From Flavobacterium cellulosilyticum (GTDB lineage: Bacteria; Bacteroidota; Bacteroidia; Flavobacteriales; Flavobacteriaceae): a DNA stretch of 64,000 bases. Under the pieces are notes generated by a model that made no database searches, was not told where the DNA came from, and worked only from the letters and a program-made list of their open reading frames with translations. The stretch is from contig NZ_SMFK01000014.1 in assembly GCF_004349355.1 (NCBI RefSeq), forward strand, positions 1 to 64,000, in the 5' to 3' direction. This document shows, piece after piece, positions 19,281-28,500 of the stretch; the first letter of the stretch is position 1, and each line of letters begins with the position of its first letter. The translations under genes and the position numbers were made by a program.

Positions 19281-20119
19281 AAAAAGTAAAATTATATAAA
19301 GATATTGAATCATCTGTAATTGGATTTGGTTGCGCTCCAATATTGGGTGCAGTAGATGCCCAAAAAGCCAAAGAGGCTATCAATTTTGCCATGGAGATGG
19401 GGGTTAATCATTTTGATCTGGCACGATCATACGGCTATGGTGAAGCTGAAAACTTTGTAGGTAAGCTTTTAATATCAAATAGAAAAAATATAGTAATATC
19501 AAGTAAATTTGGAATCAAAGCAAATTTCAAAGCTAAATTATTTAGACCATTAAAGCCTATTGCAAGAAATGTAATTGATATTAAGAAAAAATATTTAGTT
19601 AAAGCAAATGAAGAAAAAGTAAGTAAAAAAAATATAATTTCTAATACATTCCATAACCGTATTGAGTTAAATCCTAAAGAGATGATTTTAAGTTTGGAAG
19701 AGTCATTAAAAAGTTTAAAAACTGATTATTTGGACTATTTTTTTATTCATGAACCTCTTGAAAAGATATTAAATATTGATGAGCTTTTGGAAACAGGAAT
19801 GAATCTTAAAAAAGTTGGTAAAATTAGAGCTTTTGGGATTGCATTTATGCAAAGTGAAAATGAAATACACAGGGAATATTTAGATGAATTTGATATTTTA
19901 CAATATAATAATTCACCTGGTATTACTGGCTATAATGATCTTGTTAAAAATAGAGGTGGAGCCTCAAATATTTTCTTTTCTCCGATTAATGGGGGGGACT
20001 ATAAATTGACTGCTGAGGAAAAGTTATTAAAATTGCATCTAGATTTTCCTAAAAGTGTTATTTTATGCTCTATGTTTAATAAAAAACATATTCAGAATAA
20101 TGTTTCAATCTTTAAATGA
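19277..20119 (+). CDS. Aldo/keto reductase family protein in the polysaccharide locus
   Basis: A 280-residue TIM-barrel oxidoreductase. The N-terminal strand IGFGCAPILG and the catalytic pair Asp47 and Tyr52 (HFDLARSYGYGEAE) are present. A Lys in ISSKFG and a His in FFIHEP complete the usual tetrad. It is slightly shorter than typical AKRs (about 310-340) and ends at CSMFNKKHIQNN, where the NADP-binding loop of the family normally lies. Coupling to the GMC oxidoreductase suggests an oxidation-reduction pair that changes a sugar configuration, but this is inference. Confidence 0.82.
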   Translation: MKKVKLYKDIESSVIGFGCAPILGAVDAQKAKEAINFAMEMGVNHFDLARSYGYGEAENFVGKLLISNRKNIVISSKFGIKANFKAKLFRPLKPIARNVIDIKKKYLVKANEEKVSKKNIISNTFHNRIELNPKEMILSLEESLKSLKTDYLDYFFIHEPLEKILNIDELLETGMNLKKVGKIRAFGIAFMQSENEIHREYLDEFDILQYNNSPGITGYNDLVKNRGGASNIFFSPINGGDYKLTAEEKLLKLHLDFPKSVILCSMFNKKHIQNNVSIFK

Positions 20120-20163
20120 TAATCTAAAAAAAGATTTAGCAATACATATTAAATTTAGAACTA

Positions 20164-20982
20164 TTGAATAATATACCAATTACAGTCATTGTATCCGTGA
20201 AAAACGAAGAACTGAATTTACCTACTTGTTTGGAGAAACTAAGTCGTTTTGCTCAAATCATTGTTGTTGATTCGGGAAGTACTGATAATACGATGAATAT
20301 AGCAACTACTATGGGTGCTGAGGTATTGCAGTTTCATTGGAATGGTAAATTTCCTAAAAAGCGCAATTGGACACTTCAAAATGCCAATCTGCTGCATGAG
20401 TGGATACTGTTTTTAGATGCAGATGAGTTTGTTTCAGAGGATTTTGTAAACGAAATAGCTATTAAAACACAAGATGCGAATTATAACGGCTTTACCATAC
20501 AGTTTCAAAATTACTTTATGGGCAAAAAATTGCGTTATGGCTATGGTTTCAAGAAATCGGCACTTTTCAAAAAATCTAAAGGTGCTTATGAAAAAATAGA
20601 GGAAGATTTGTGGAGTCATCTCGATATGGAAGTACACGAACATCCTATTATTGAGGGTAAGGTTGGTGTGATAAAGGCCAAGGTGATTCATAAAGATTTT
20701 AAAAATCTTGATCATTATATTGCTAAACATAATGCCTATTCTACTTGGGAAGCGCAACGGTATTTGCAGCTAAAAGAGTCTTCGGATAGCCACTTATCCT
20801 TAAATCAAAAAATAAAATACGGTTTCCTTACTACAGGTTTACTTCCCCTAGTTTATTTTATAGGAGCTTATTTTTTTAAATTAGGTTTTTTAGACGGAAA
20901 AGAAGGTTTTTATTTAGCGCGTTTTAAATCACATTACTTTTTTCAAATACAAACAAAGATAGAATCATTAAAAAACAAATAA
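20164..20982 (+). CDS. WaaE/KdtX-like family 2 glycosyltransferase
   Basis: A 272-residue GT2 enzyme with ITVIVSVKNEELNLPTCLEK, then VVDSGSTDNT, and the metal site FLDADEFVSEDF. The pattern KNEE and SGSTDNT with a following PKKRNW stretch is that of WaaE-type transferases that decorate lipopolysaccharide core or related glycans. The initiation codon must be TTG at 20164, because no ATG precedes the conserved first strand. A hydrophobic hairpin near the end (TTGLLPLVYFIGAYFFKLGF) may dock on the membrane. It lies six bases from the decarboxylase gene. Confidence 0.88.
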   Translation: MNNIPITVIVSVKNEELNLPTCLEKLSRFAQIIVVDSGSTDNTMNIATTMGAEVLQFHWNGKFPKKRNWTLQNANLLHEWILFLDADEFVSEDFVNEIAIKTQDANYNGFTIQFQNYFMGKKLRYGYGFKKSALFKKSKGAYEKIEEDLWSHLDMEVHEHPIIEGKVGVIKAKVIHKDFKNLDHYIAKHNAYSTWEAQRYLQLKESSDSHLSLNQKIKYGFLTTGLLPLVYFIGAYFFKLGFLDGKEGFYLARFKSHYFFQIQTKIESLKNK

Positions 20983-20988
20983 AACAAT

Positions 20989-21933
20989 ATGAAAAAAATA
21001 TTAATAACTGGTGGAGCGGGATTTGTAGGTTCCCATTTATGCAAACGATTATTAAATGAAGGTAACGAAGTAATTTGCTTGGACAATTACTTTACTGGAG
21101 CCAAAAAAAATATTGTTGAATTATTAGATCATCCTTATTTTGAAATGGTACGCCATGACATTACAGAATCGTATTATGCTGAGGTGGATGAAATATACAA
21201 CTTGGCTTGCCCTGCATCACCAGTGCATTATCAGTACAATCCGATTAAAACAATTAAAACCTCTGTTTTAGGTGCTATTAATGTTTTAGGCTTGGCTAAA
21301 AGGGTAAAAGCGAAGGTATTGCAAGCCAGTACTAGTGAAGTATATGGTGATCCTTTGGTGCATCCTCAACCGGAAAGTTATTGGGGACATGTGAACCCAA
21401 TAGGAATCCGTTCTTGCTATGATGAAGGGAAGCGTTGTGCAGAAACTTTGTTCATGGATTATCACAATCAAAATAATGTAGCCATAAAAATCATTCGTAT
21501 ATTTAATACTTATGGACCCAATATGAATCCTGTCGATGGGAGAGTAGTCTCTAATTTTATCGTGCAGGCCTTGCAAGGAAAAGATATCACCATTTTTGGA
21601 GATGGATTGCAAACCCGTTCTTTTCAATATGTTGATGATTTAGTTGAAGGAATGATTCGGATGATGGGTTCTGAAGCAAGTTTTTTAGGCCCCGTAAATT
21701 TAGGGAATCCTAATGAGTTTACAATGCTCGAATTAGCGCAGGCTGTTATTGAATTGACGGGTTCTAAATCCAAAATTATTCATTTGGCTCTGCCACAAGA
21801 CGATCCCAAACAAAGACAACCAGATATTTCTCTTGCTAAAGAAAAATTAGAAGGATGGGAGCCAAAAATACAATTAAGAGAAGGTTTGATTACAACAATC
21901 AGTTATTTTGATCAGTTATTGTTAAAACAATAA
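20989..21933 (+). CDS. UDP-glucuronate decarboxylase (UDP-xylose synthase)
   Basis: A 314-residue short-chain dehydrogenase/reductase. GGAGFVGSHLCKRL is the NAD site, followed by NYFTGAKKNI, characteristic of UXS. Further signatures are NLACPASPVHYQYNPIKTIK, STSEVYGDP, and the catalytic YDEGKR with its Tyr-x3-Lys. It converts UDP-glucuronate to UDP-xylose with internal NAD+ recycling. With ugd at the other end of the assembly block it closes a two-step UDP-xylose pathway, so xylose is a likely constituent of the polysaccharide or its side chain. Confidence 0.93.
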   Translation: MKKILITGGAGFVGSHLCKRLLNEGNEVICLDNYFTGAKKNIVELLDHPYFEMVRHDITESYYAEVDEIYNLACPASPVHYQYNPIKTIKTSVLGAINVLGLAKRVKAKVLQASTSEVYGDPLVHPQPESYWGHVNPIGIRSCYDEGKRCAETLFMDYHNQNNVAIKIIRIFNTYGPNMNPVDGRVVSNFIVQALQGKDITIFGDGLQTRSFQYVDDLVEGMIRMMGSEASFLGPVNLGNPNEFTMLELAQAVIELTGSKSKIIHLALPQDDPKQRQPDISLAKEKLEGWEPKIQLREGLITTISYFDQLLLKQ

Positions 21934-22163
21934 AAGTTTTGTTTTTTTGCAAAATAGAAAGATAAATTTTTAATCGTTAGTTAGAATTATTAATAATATA
22001 AATTTTGAATTTTACCCAGCGGATTAATTTTTAATGTATTTTTAAATTATTAAAAGTAATGGCCTCCTTTTACGCTCAATTGGCTCAAGATAGTAGTATT
22101 GTTTTTTTTAACGAGTATTGAGGTGCTTCATCGGAAACATTTTTAAGTAGTACTCCTTTATTT

Positions 22164-22171
22164 TAGTTTTG
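22164..22171 (+). promoter_or_regulatory. Candidate -7 promoter box TAGTTTTG
   Basis: TAGTTTTG matches the Bacteroidota -7 consensus TAnnTTTG and lies about 45 bases before the GT2 gene at 22216, within the 282-base gap after the decarboxylase gene. No clear TTTG is present at the -33 position. It would let the export genes (GT2, Wza, Wzc) be transcribed apart from the assembly genes. The rest of this gap shows nothing recognisable. Confidence 0.35.
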
Positions 22172-22215
22172 TCTTCAAACAGGAAAAACATCTTTACCCT
22201 AACAACTAAATTTTT

Positions 22216-22962
22216 ATGCGAATCACTATTATAACGGTATGTTACAATCGAAAGGCAACCATTGAAAAGGCCATGAAAAGTGTTTTGGATCAGAAATATT
22301 CGAACATCGAATACATAGTAATTGATGGCAATTCTACTGATGGAACTAAAGAAATTATAGAATCGTATCGAGATAAATTAAGCCAATATATTTCAGAATC
22401 AGATAAAGGGATGTATGATGCTATTAATAAAGGCCTTAAATTAGCAACAGGGGATGTTGTTGGTTTGATGCATTCGGATGATGAATTTTATGATAAAAAT
22501 GCGGTAAGTAAAATAGTTGCTCGTTTTAATTTAGACTCCACTATTGAAGGAATTTATGGTGATGGGATTTATGTTTCGAACGATGATCAAGAGCGATTGA
22601 TTCGGAACCGTATTGGAGGTAATTTTAGTCAAAAGAAACTAAAATCAGGTTGGCTGCCTTTGCATCCGACTGTATATGTGAAGAAATCGATACTGGATAA
22701 ATATGGTTTTTATAATCTAGATTTTAATATTGCTTCCGATACAGAATTTTTATTACGTTATTTGTATAAGTATAAAATTAAAATGAGTTATATTAATGAA
22801 TATATCGTTAAAATGAGAATGGGAGGAATGAGTACCAATGCAAAAAGAGCTTTCGAAGTTTTATTTGAAGATTATACAATTTACAAATACCATGGCTTGG
22901 CAGCAATGCGAGTGGTGTTTCTAAAAAAAACAATTGCTTTGAAGCAATACTTAGTTCAATAG
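22216..22962 (+). CDS. Family 2 glycosyltransferase (WcaA-like)
   Basis: A 248-residue GT2 enzyme starting MRITIITVCYNRKATIEKAM, with YIVIDGNSTDGTKEII and the metal site MHSDDEFYDKNA. The SESDKGMYDAINKGL segment is typical of WcaA/EpsJ-type transferases in exopolysaccharide clusters. It is preceded by a 282-base gap with a candidate promoter and followed after 53 bases by the Wza-like export gene. It may act late in repeat-unit assembly. The donor cannot be deduced. Confidence 0.9.
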   Translation: MRITIITVCYNRKATIEKAMKSVLDQKYSNIEYIVIDGNSTDGTKEIIESYRDKLSQYISESDKGMYDAINKGLKLATGDVVGLMHSDDEFYDKNAVSKIVARFNLDSTIEGIYGDGIYVSNDDQERLIRNRIGGNFSQKKLKSGWLPLHPTVYVKKSILDKYGFYNLDFNIASDTEFLLRYLYKYKIKMSYINEYIVKMRMGGMSTNAKRAFEVLFEDYTIYKYHGLAAMRVVFLKKTIALKQYLVQ

Positions 22963-23015
22963 CAAAAACATAAATATAAAATAAATTTTAAAAATAAATT
23001 TAAACCCCAATCTAC

Positions 23016-23783
23016 ATGAATAAAATAACACTTCCGATAATTTTATTGTTTTTATTGATTCTGCAGTCATGTACATCCAACAAAAACATCTTGTACCTAC
23101 AAGATTTAGATGAATATTCTAATTCAACTATCATCTATGCAACGACGAAAATACAACCCAACGACATCTTAAAAATAGATATAAGTGATATCAATCCAAT
23201 AGTGGCAGCACCATTTAATATCAATACGGGGTCAAGTGTTCAAAATTCCGTTGAGATGATGAAATTATCAGGTTATTTGGTTAATCCTCAGGGAAATATA
23301 ATGATGCCAGTCTTAAATGAAGTAAATATTGGTGGATTAACGCCTTCTGATGTAGAGAAAAAAATTAAAAATATTTTAATAAAAGAAGGCTATCTGGTAA
23401 ATCCAACAGTACAGGCAAGAGTCATCAACAATAAATTCACTGTAATAGGAGAGGTTAAAACTCCGGGAGTAATCCCTTTTACTGAAGAGTCAATTAGCTT
23501 AATTGATGCGCTAGCCAAGGCAGGAGATCTTACGTATGAAGGTGTTAGAACAGATGTTAAACTTATCCGTGAGGAAGACGGAAAAAGGTTGGTTTATCAT
23601 GTTGACTTAACCACGGCCAATTGGATGTCTAATCCCACTTATCGCATCAGACAAAATGATGTTATCATGGTAACCCCAAACAATCAAAAAGTTAAAAACA
23701 CAGGTATACTCAAAGATCCAATTCAAACACTTGGAGTATTGGCTACACTACTGACACTTTATTATTTAATTAGAACTCGATAA
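23016..23783 (+). CDS. Wza-like polysaccharide export outer-membrane lipoprotein
   Basis: A 255-residue lipoprotein whose signal peptide ends in the lipobox LQSC, with the lipidated cysteine at residue 19. The Poly_export domain covers about residues 45-130 (IQPNDILKIDISDINP and GYLVNPQGNIMMP). One SLBB segment follows (VIGEVKTPGVIPF, SLIDALAKAGDLTYEG). A C-terminal hydrophobic segment (TLGVLATLLTLYYLI) could be the outer-membrane helix. It forms the outer-membrane channel and works with the Wzc-like kinase encoded two bases downstream. Confidence 0.92.
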   Translation: MNKITLPIILLFLLILQSCTSNKNILYLQDLDEYSNSTIIYATTKIQPNDILKIDISDINPIVAAPFNINTGSSVQNSVEMMKLSGYLVNPQGNIMMPVLNEVNIGGLTPSDVEKKIKNILIKEGYLVNPTVQARVINNKFTVIGEVKTPGVIPFTEESISLIDALAKAGDLTYEGVRTDVKLIREEDGKRLVYHVDLTTANWMSNPTYRIRQNDVIMVTPNNQKVKNTGILKDPIQTLGVLATLLTLYYLIRTR

Positions 23784-23785
23784 AA

Positions 23786-26113
23786 ATGGATTTCAAAAAA
23801 GAATTTTTCAAGTATTTCCAATATTGGCCTTGGTTTTTACTTAGTTTAATAATTAGCTTAGGTGCTGCATTTTTATTCATAAAATCAGTTTCCCCTACCT
23901 ATGAAACTACTGCTGTCATTTTTCTGGATAAGAAGAAAGAAGAAAAAACTCAAATAATTACCATTAGTTCCGATCAGAAAAGTAAAGATGATAATTTAGA
24001 GGATGAAATTAGATTGATTACATCCAATGATTTTTTGCTTAAAGTAGTAAAGAATTTGAATTTTAATATTAGTTATTTTCAAAAGGTATATAATATCCAA
24101 AATAGTTATTTAAATGCAGTTCCTTTTGTTTTATACCCTACGGTTTCTAATGATTCATTACCACAAATAGCGTATGATATTAAATTAGATCAACAAGGAT
24201 TTATTATTGTTGATCCAGCGACCAAACAGACTTTTAATTCTAATGGTTATGATGGAAAACAAGTGATTGCTGGTTTACCCTTTAGCATCCAATTATCTGG
24301 CAAAGCGAAGCAAGATTCTTCGGCTTATTTTGATAATGAATATGTAGTGCGTCTTGAACCTACAGCTGTTGTTTTGAATAATTTGAAAGAATCTCTGGTT
24401 GTTTTACCCGATGAAAATTCAAAAGGAACTTTAGAATTGTTTCATAAAGGTACTAGTCCGATACGTTCCAGACAAATACTAAATGAGATTATCAGCTTGT
24501 TTGATAAATATATTGTAATCAATAAACAAAAATCATTTAAAAATACGGTTGCCTATTTAAATCAAAGGATAAAGAGTTTTTCTAAGGAAAAAGATTCTAT
24601 TGAAAGTGCCAAAGAAAACTTTTTAAAAAACAATGACATCTTGGTGATGGACAGTTATATTGTTGATAAAACGAAAGATAAGTATGATAAAAACGAGAGT
24701 TCCATGCTCAATGAAAGACAAATTGCGCTCACTTATAATGCCATTAATGATATAAAATCCTCCAGTATAACATCAGCTTTGGGTACCGATTACAATTTAG
24801 AATCCCCTTCAGTTAATCAAATGCTTATGAATTATAATTCAAGACTTTTGGAAAGTGAATTAATCTTACAAAGGGCTCAGAAAAACAATCCTGCTTACAT
24901 CAGTTTGGTTTCACAATTACGAGTACAAAAGCAGGCTATATTGAATTCTTTAGAAGGGTATTTAAGCCTACTAAAACAAAACAATAAAGTTAATAGATCA
25001 GAACAAAGTATCGCCAATTCTGCTGCTAAAAGTATTCCTACCAAAGATAGAATTTTAGGGAATATCAATAGTAAATTAGGGATGAAGGAAGAAACATACG
25101 TGCTATTGTTACAAAAACGAGAAGAAGCTATTTTAAATGGAGCTATTTTAGAATCTAATTTAACGACTTTAAATTCACCTGCAACGAATTACTCCCCCGT
25201 ATTTCCGCAGCCTAAACCGTTTATGTTAGGTGCTTTTTTGTTCGGTCTACTTATTCCATTTGGAATTGTGTATCTTAAATTACAGTTGGATACCAAAATA
25301 CATAATGAGGATGACATTCAAAATAAATATCCGAATATCCCTTTTTTGGGAACCATTCCTGTAATTGACACAAAAGAAATATTAGATAATTCAGCGAACT
25401 CTCGTTCTATCATAGCAGAAGCAACAAGAACCTTATATTCTAATATATCTTATTTACTACCTACAGTAAAAGAAAAGAAAGGTAATGTAATCCTTTTTAC
25501 CTCCTCTTTTCAAGGAGAAGGAAAATCTTTTTCTGCCTTTCATAACGCCATAACAATTAGTAACCTTAATAAAAAAGTATTGCTTATAGGTGTCGATCTA
25601 AGAAATCCTCAATTGCATGAATATTTTAATATAGATAAAGATGTATTAGGTCTCACGAATTACTTGTCTAATAAAAGTGAAGATTGGAAAAAATTCTTGA
25701 TAAAAGACAGTAATTTTTCTGAAAATATGGACACCTTATTCGCAGGAGAAATTCCTCCTAATCCAACTCAGTTGTTAACAAATTCGAATTTTGAAACATT
25801 AATTGAAGAAGCAAAAGGTATTTATGATTTTATAATATTAGATAGTGCTCCAGTGCAAATGGTGTCGGACACATTCAATTTTAGTCAACTTGCTGATGTG
25901 ACTGTATTTGTTACGAAATACAATTTTACGGATAAGAGTACATTAAATCAAGTAAATAATTTCATTAAAAAAGAGCAATTGAAAAATGTTGGTATTATTA
26001 TTAATGAAGTCAGTACTAGAAGTACTTATGGATATAATTATGGGTATAGCTATGGATATCAATATCAAGATAGTAAATTAAAGAAACCTTGGTATAAAAA
26101 AGTATTTAGTTAA
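23786..26113 (+). CDS. Wzc-like chain-length regulator and tyrosine autokinase
   Basis: A 775-residue inner-membrane protein. An N-terminal helix (WPWFLLSLIISLGAAFLFI) is followed by the Wzz domain, a periplasmic coiled-coil region from about 250 to 400, and a second helix near 485 (PFMLGAFLFGLLIPFGIVYL). The cytoplasmic kinase has Walker A (QGEGKS, Lys580), Walker A-prime (VLLIGVDLRNP) and Walker B (IILDSAP, Asp686). The tail is a tyrosine cluster, YGYNYGYSYGYQY, as expected for autophosphorylation. It controls polymer length and export through the Wza channel. Confidence 0.93.
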   Translation: MDFKKEFFKYFQYWPWFLLSLIISLGAAFLFIKSVSPTYETTAVIFLDKKKEEKTQIITISSDQKSKDDNLEDEIRLITSNDFLLKVVKNLNFNISYFQKVYNIQNSYLNAVPFVLYPTVSNDSLPQIAYDIKLDQQGFIIVDPATKQTFNSNGYDGKQVIAGLPFSIQLSGKAKQDSSAYFDNEYVVRLEPTAVVLNNLKESLVVLPDENSKGTLELFHKGTSPIRSRQILNEIISLFDKYIVINKQKSFKNTVAYLNQRIKSFSKEKDSIESAKENFLKNNDILVMDSYIVDKTKDKYDKNESSMLNERQIALTYNAINDIKSSSITSALGTDYNLESPSVNQMLMNYNSRLLESELILQRAQKNNPAYISLVSQLRVQKQAILNSLEGYLSLLKQNNKVNRSEQSIANSAAKSIPTKDRILGNINSKLGMKEETYVLLLQKREEAILNGAILESNLTTLNSPATNYSPVFPQPKPFMLGAFLFGLLIPFGIVYLKLQLDTKIHNEDDIQNKYPNIPFLGTIPVIDTKEILDNSANSRSIIAEATRTLYSNISYLLPTVKEKKGNVILFTSSFQGEGKSFSAFHNAITISNLNKKVLLIGVDLRNPQLHEYFNIDKDVLGLTNYLSNKSEDWKKFLIKDSNFSENMDTLFAGEIPPNPTQLLTNSNFETLIEEAKGIYDFIILDSAPVQMVSDTFNFSQLADVTVFVTKYNFTDKSTLNQVNNFIKKEQLKNVGIIINEVSTRSTYGYNYGYSYGYQYQDSKLKKPWYKKVFS

Positions 26114-26141
26114 ATGCTTTTATAATCTTGGATAATAAAAG

Positions 26142-26182
26142 CTCATTAGGTTTATTCATTAATACTAATAACACCTAATGAG
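26142..26182 (+). terminator. Inverted repeat between the kinase and VanZ-like genes
   Basis: CTCATTAGGT at 26142-26151 is the exact reverse complement of ACCTAATGAG at 26173-26182, with a 21-base AT-rich loop. No T-run follows on the plus strand, so it may be a weak terminator, an RNA-processing site or a protein-binding site. The gap between the Wzc gene stop and the next start is 105 bases. Confidence 0.45.
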
Positions 26183-26218
26183 TTAATTGTACTATTTAAT
26201 TCAAAAATAAATCTTCAA

Positions 26219-26650
26219 ATGGTAATAAAGAAAACGATCCAAATATTGTTGTTTTGTGTTGTTGGAGCAGTTTTTTATTATTCCTGGTTGCCTGACCCTA
26301 GTTTAAGTTCTGAATCTTATATACCCAAATGGCTGTTAAACTGGAGTAATTATTATTACAATTTACGTACTGCCATTCCTTTTGTTGCATTTGGATTCTT
26401 ATTAGAAGAATATTCGGATTTTAACACTAGAAACAGAAGTATAAAAAATACAATTATAATTTACCTGAGGAACTTGGCTATTTCAGCAACTATAGTTTGT
26501 ATTGCAGAGGGTGGACAGTTTTTAATTAAAAATAGAAATCCAGATTTGATGGATGTTTTTTTTGGAATTCTAGGAAGTATAGTAGGTGGCCTGGGGTACC
26601 ATTTAATAAATGTATTAATTTATTTTAAAAAAATAAGAAATGCGAAATAG
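26219..26650 (+). CDS. VanZ-like small membrane protein
   Basis: A 143-residue protein with three or four hydrophobic segments. The opening helix is followed by YYSWLPDPSL, and later AIPFVAFGFLLEE and EGGQFLIKNRNPDLMDVFF match the VanZ-like pattern (an E-x-x-Q acidic segment followed by D-x-x-N/D). VanZ-like proteins are common in glycopolymer clusters, but their biochemical role is not established in general. It overlaps the priming transferase gene by 11 bases, so the two are probably coupled. Confidence 0.75.
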   Translation: MVIKKTIQILLFCVVGAVFYYSWLPDPSLSSESYIPKWLLNWSNYYYNLRTAIPFVAFGFLLEEYSDFNTRNRSIKNTIIIYLRNLAISATIVCIAEGGQFLIKNRNPDLMDVFFGILGSIVGGLGYHLINVLIYFKKIRNAK

Positions 26651-28040
26651 ACATAAATTTTCATTTATGATTAGTTCAGTCATAGAAGATATGACCGCAA
26701 TGATTATAGGCACTTTAATTTTTTTAAAGTTTACCAATCCAGAAGGGATTAGTTGGGACGCATTGTTATTTAATAAATTGATTCCTATTACGATATTGAG
26801 CTGGTTATTTTCAGTTTCGTATTTTAGATTGTATAGAATAGATGTTCTCTTTAGTTTAGATGATTTTTATCGGAATAGTTGGCGTGCTTTTTTAACACAA
26901 AGAGTACTATGGTATAGTTATGTTTTTATTTTTCCGGATAATCCTTTATACTCCTTCTTTAGTAAAGCAAATTTATTTCAATTGAGTTTTTTGCTGTCTT
27001 ATTTTATGATATCTAGAATAATGTTTACCTTAGTAATTGTAAAAATTAAAGGTTGGATTGATAAACGGTATACAATTGCAATCTGGGGATTTAATAAAAC
27101 GAGTATTGAATTGGCTTCACAATTAGAATCTAATTCTTTTTTTATTCATTTTATGGGTATTCTCAATGAGGATTCAGATATTAATTACAATACAAAAGAT
27201 GAATTTAGTACAGCGCTTACAACTGCAATCCATGAAGCTTCTGAAGAAAATATAAATGAAATGTATATTGTGGCAAAACCAGATTTCATTTCTGATTTAA
27301 ATTACTATTTTGAGCTAGGGGATAAGCATTGTATGCGATTAAAATTTGTACCTGATTTATCGACGATATCAAAAAATCATTTTAGTACAAGTAATTTTAA
27401 TAATTTTCATGTCATAAAGCCCCGTAATGAGCCATTGCAAAATGCCTATAATCGCTTAGCTAAAAGGATTTTTGATATTTTATTTAGTGTTTTTATCATA
27501 GTGTTTATCATGTCATGGTTATATCCTATTTTAGCTTTTATTATTAAAAAACAAAGTAAGGGACCCGTTTTGTTCAAGCAATTACGAACTGGTAAAAAAA
27601 ATGAACCCTTTTGGTGTTATAAATTTCGTAGCATGTATATAAATTCTGGTGATGAAAGTCAACAAGCTAAAAAAGAAGATGCTCGAACCACTCCAATAGG
27701 TAAATTCATCCGTCGTACGAGTTTAGATGAAATGCCACAATTTTTTAATGTTTTATCAGGAAGCATGAGTGTTGTTGGACCACGCCCACATATGATCAAG
27801 CATACTTCCGACTACAATGATCATATAAATGATTTTATGGTTCGTCATTTTGTTAAACCAGGTATTACAGGACTAGCTCAGGTTTCTGGTCTTAGAGGAG
27901 AAACTAAAACAGTAAAGGATATGAAGAGACGTGTTCGTACAGATATAGATTATGTACAACATTGGAGCTTAATTAAAGATATTAAAATTTGCTTTTTAAC
28001 AGTTATTGTTACCTTGAAAGGGGATGAAAACGCTTTTTAA
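26640..28040 (+). CDS. Undecaprenyl-phosphate glycosylphosphotransferase (WcaJ-type)
   Basis: A 466-residue priming enzyme. Four N-terminal helices are followed by a soluble CoA-binding-like domain (IAIWGFNKTSIELASQLES), a fifth membrane helix (ILFSVFIIVFIMSWLYPILA), and the catalytic sugar-transferase domain. The signatures KRIFDILFSV, FKQLRTGKKNEPFWCYKFRS, RRTSLDEMPQFFNVLSGSMS and VVGPRPH are all present. It loads the first sugar-1-phosphate onto undecaprenyl phosphate and so starts repeat-unit synthesis. Here the gene is near the end of the locus rather than the start. Confidence 0.92.
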   Translation: MRNRHKFSFMISSVIEDMTAMIIGTLIFLKFTNPEGISWDALLFNKLIPITILSWLFSVSYFRLYRIDVLFSLDDFYRNSWRAFLTQRVLWYSYVFIFPDNPLYSFFSKANLFQLSFLLSYFMISRIMFTLVIVKIKGWIDKRYTIAIWGFNKTSIELASQLESNSFFIHFMGILNEDSDINYNTKDEFSTALTTAIHEASEENINEMYIVAKPDFISDLNYYFELGDKHCMRLKFVPDLSTISKNHFSTSNFNNFHVIKPRNEPLQNAYNRLAKRIFDILFSVFIIVFIMSWLYPILAFIIKKQSKGPVLFKQLRTGKKNEPFWCYKFRSMYINSGDESQQAKKEDARTTPIGKFIRRTSLDEMPQFFNVLSGSMSVVGPRPHMIKHTSDYNDHINDFMVRHFVKPGITGLAQVSGLRGETKTVKDMKRRVRTDIDYVQHWSLIKDIKICFLTVIVTLKGDENAF

Positions 28041-28058
28041 ACTTAAAAAATAGAAATT

Positions 28059-28271
28059 ATGAACATTACTTACTATTTAGTTGGATTACTCACAGGAGTT
28101 TCCGTCGCTACTTTTTTCGTTGGCAAAGAATTGTATAAATATTATATGAGGTATATGGTCCAACGAAAACAATTGGAACGCATTTTGAAATTGAATGATA
28201 AAATTAAAAAATCAAAAAATTTGAAAAAAGATAATACTGTAATTGTAAATAATGTAGATTTAGTAAATTAA
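28059..28271 (+). CDS. Small single-pass membrane protein (70 aa), function unknown
   Basis: One N-terminal hydrophobic segment (ITYYLVGLLTGVSVATFFVG) is followed by a highly basic cytoplasmic-type tail with several Lys-Lys pairs. It begins 18 bases after the priming transferase gene and ends before the strong terminator, so it belongs to the same transcript. I do not recognise a family. It may be a small accessory of the membrane complex, but only position supports that. Confidence 0.55.
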   Translation: MNITYYLVGLLTGVSVATFFVGKELYKYYMRYMVQRKQLERILKLNDKIKKSKNLKKDNTVIVNNVDLVN

Positions 28272-28460
28272 CCTTAAGTTTTTATCTTAGATTAAATCTG
28301 AATTATCTTATTTTATTTATCAAATGATAAAATTTTTAAAACTTACGAAGTAAGTAAAACACCAGTAAAATCAATGTATTGAGCATTTGAAATTTAGTAA
28401 GTAATGTGATCAAAGAAGTTGGTCAAAAAGTTGCAAATTAGTATACAATAGGGTTTTTCC

Positions 28461-28500
28461 AAAAGTTTATTGAAATGAATTTCAATAAACTTTTTTTTAT
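28461..28500 (+). terminator. Strong intrinsic terminator closing the polysaccharide operon
   Basis: The stem AAAAGTTTATTGAAA (28461-28475) pairs perfectly with TTTCAATAAACTTTT (28480-28494), leaving a TGAA loop and a T-run to 28498. It lies 190 bases beyond the last gene of the locus. The A-run on the 5' side means it could also work on the minus strand. Confidence 0.88.
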
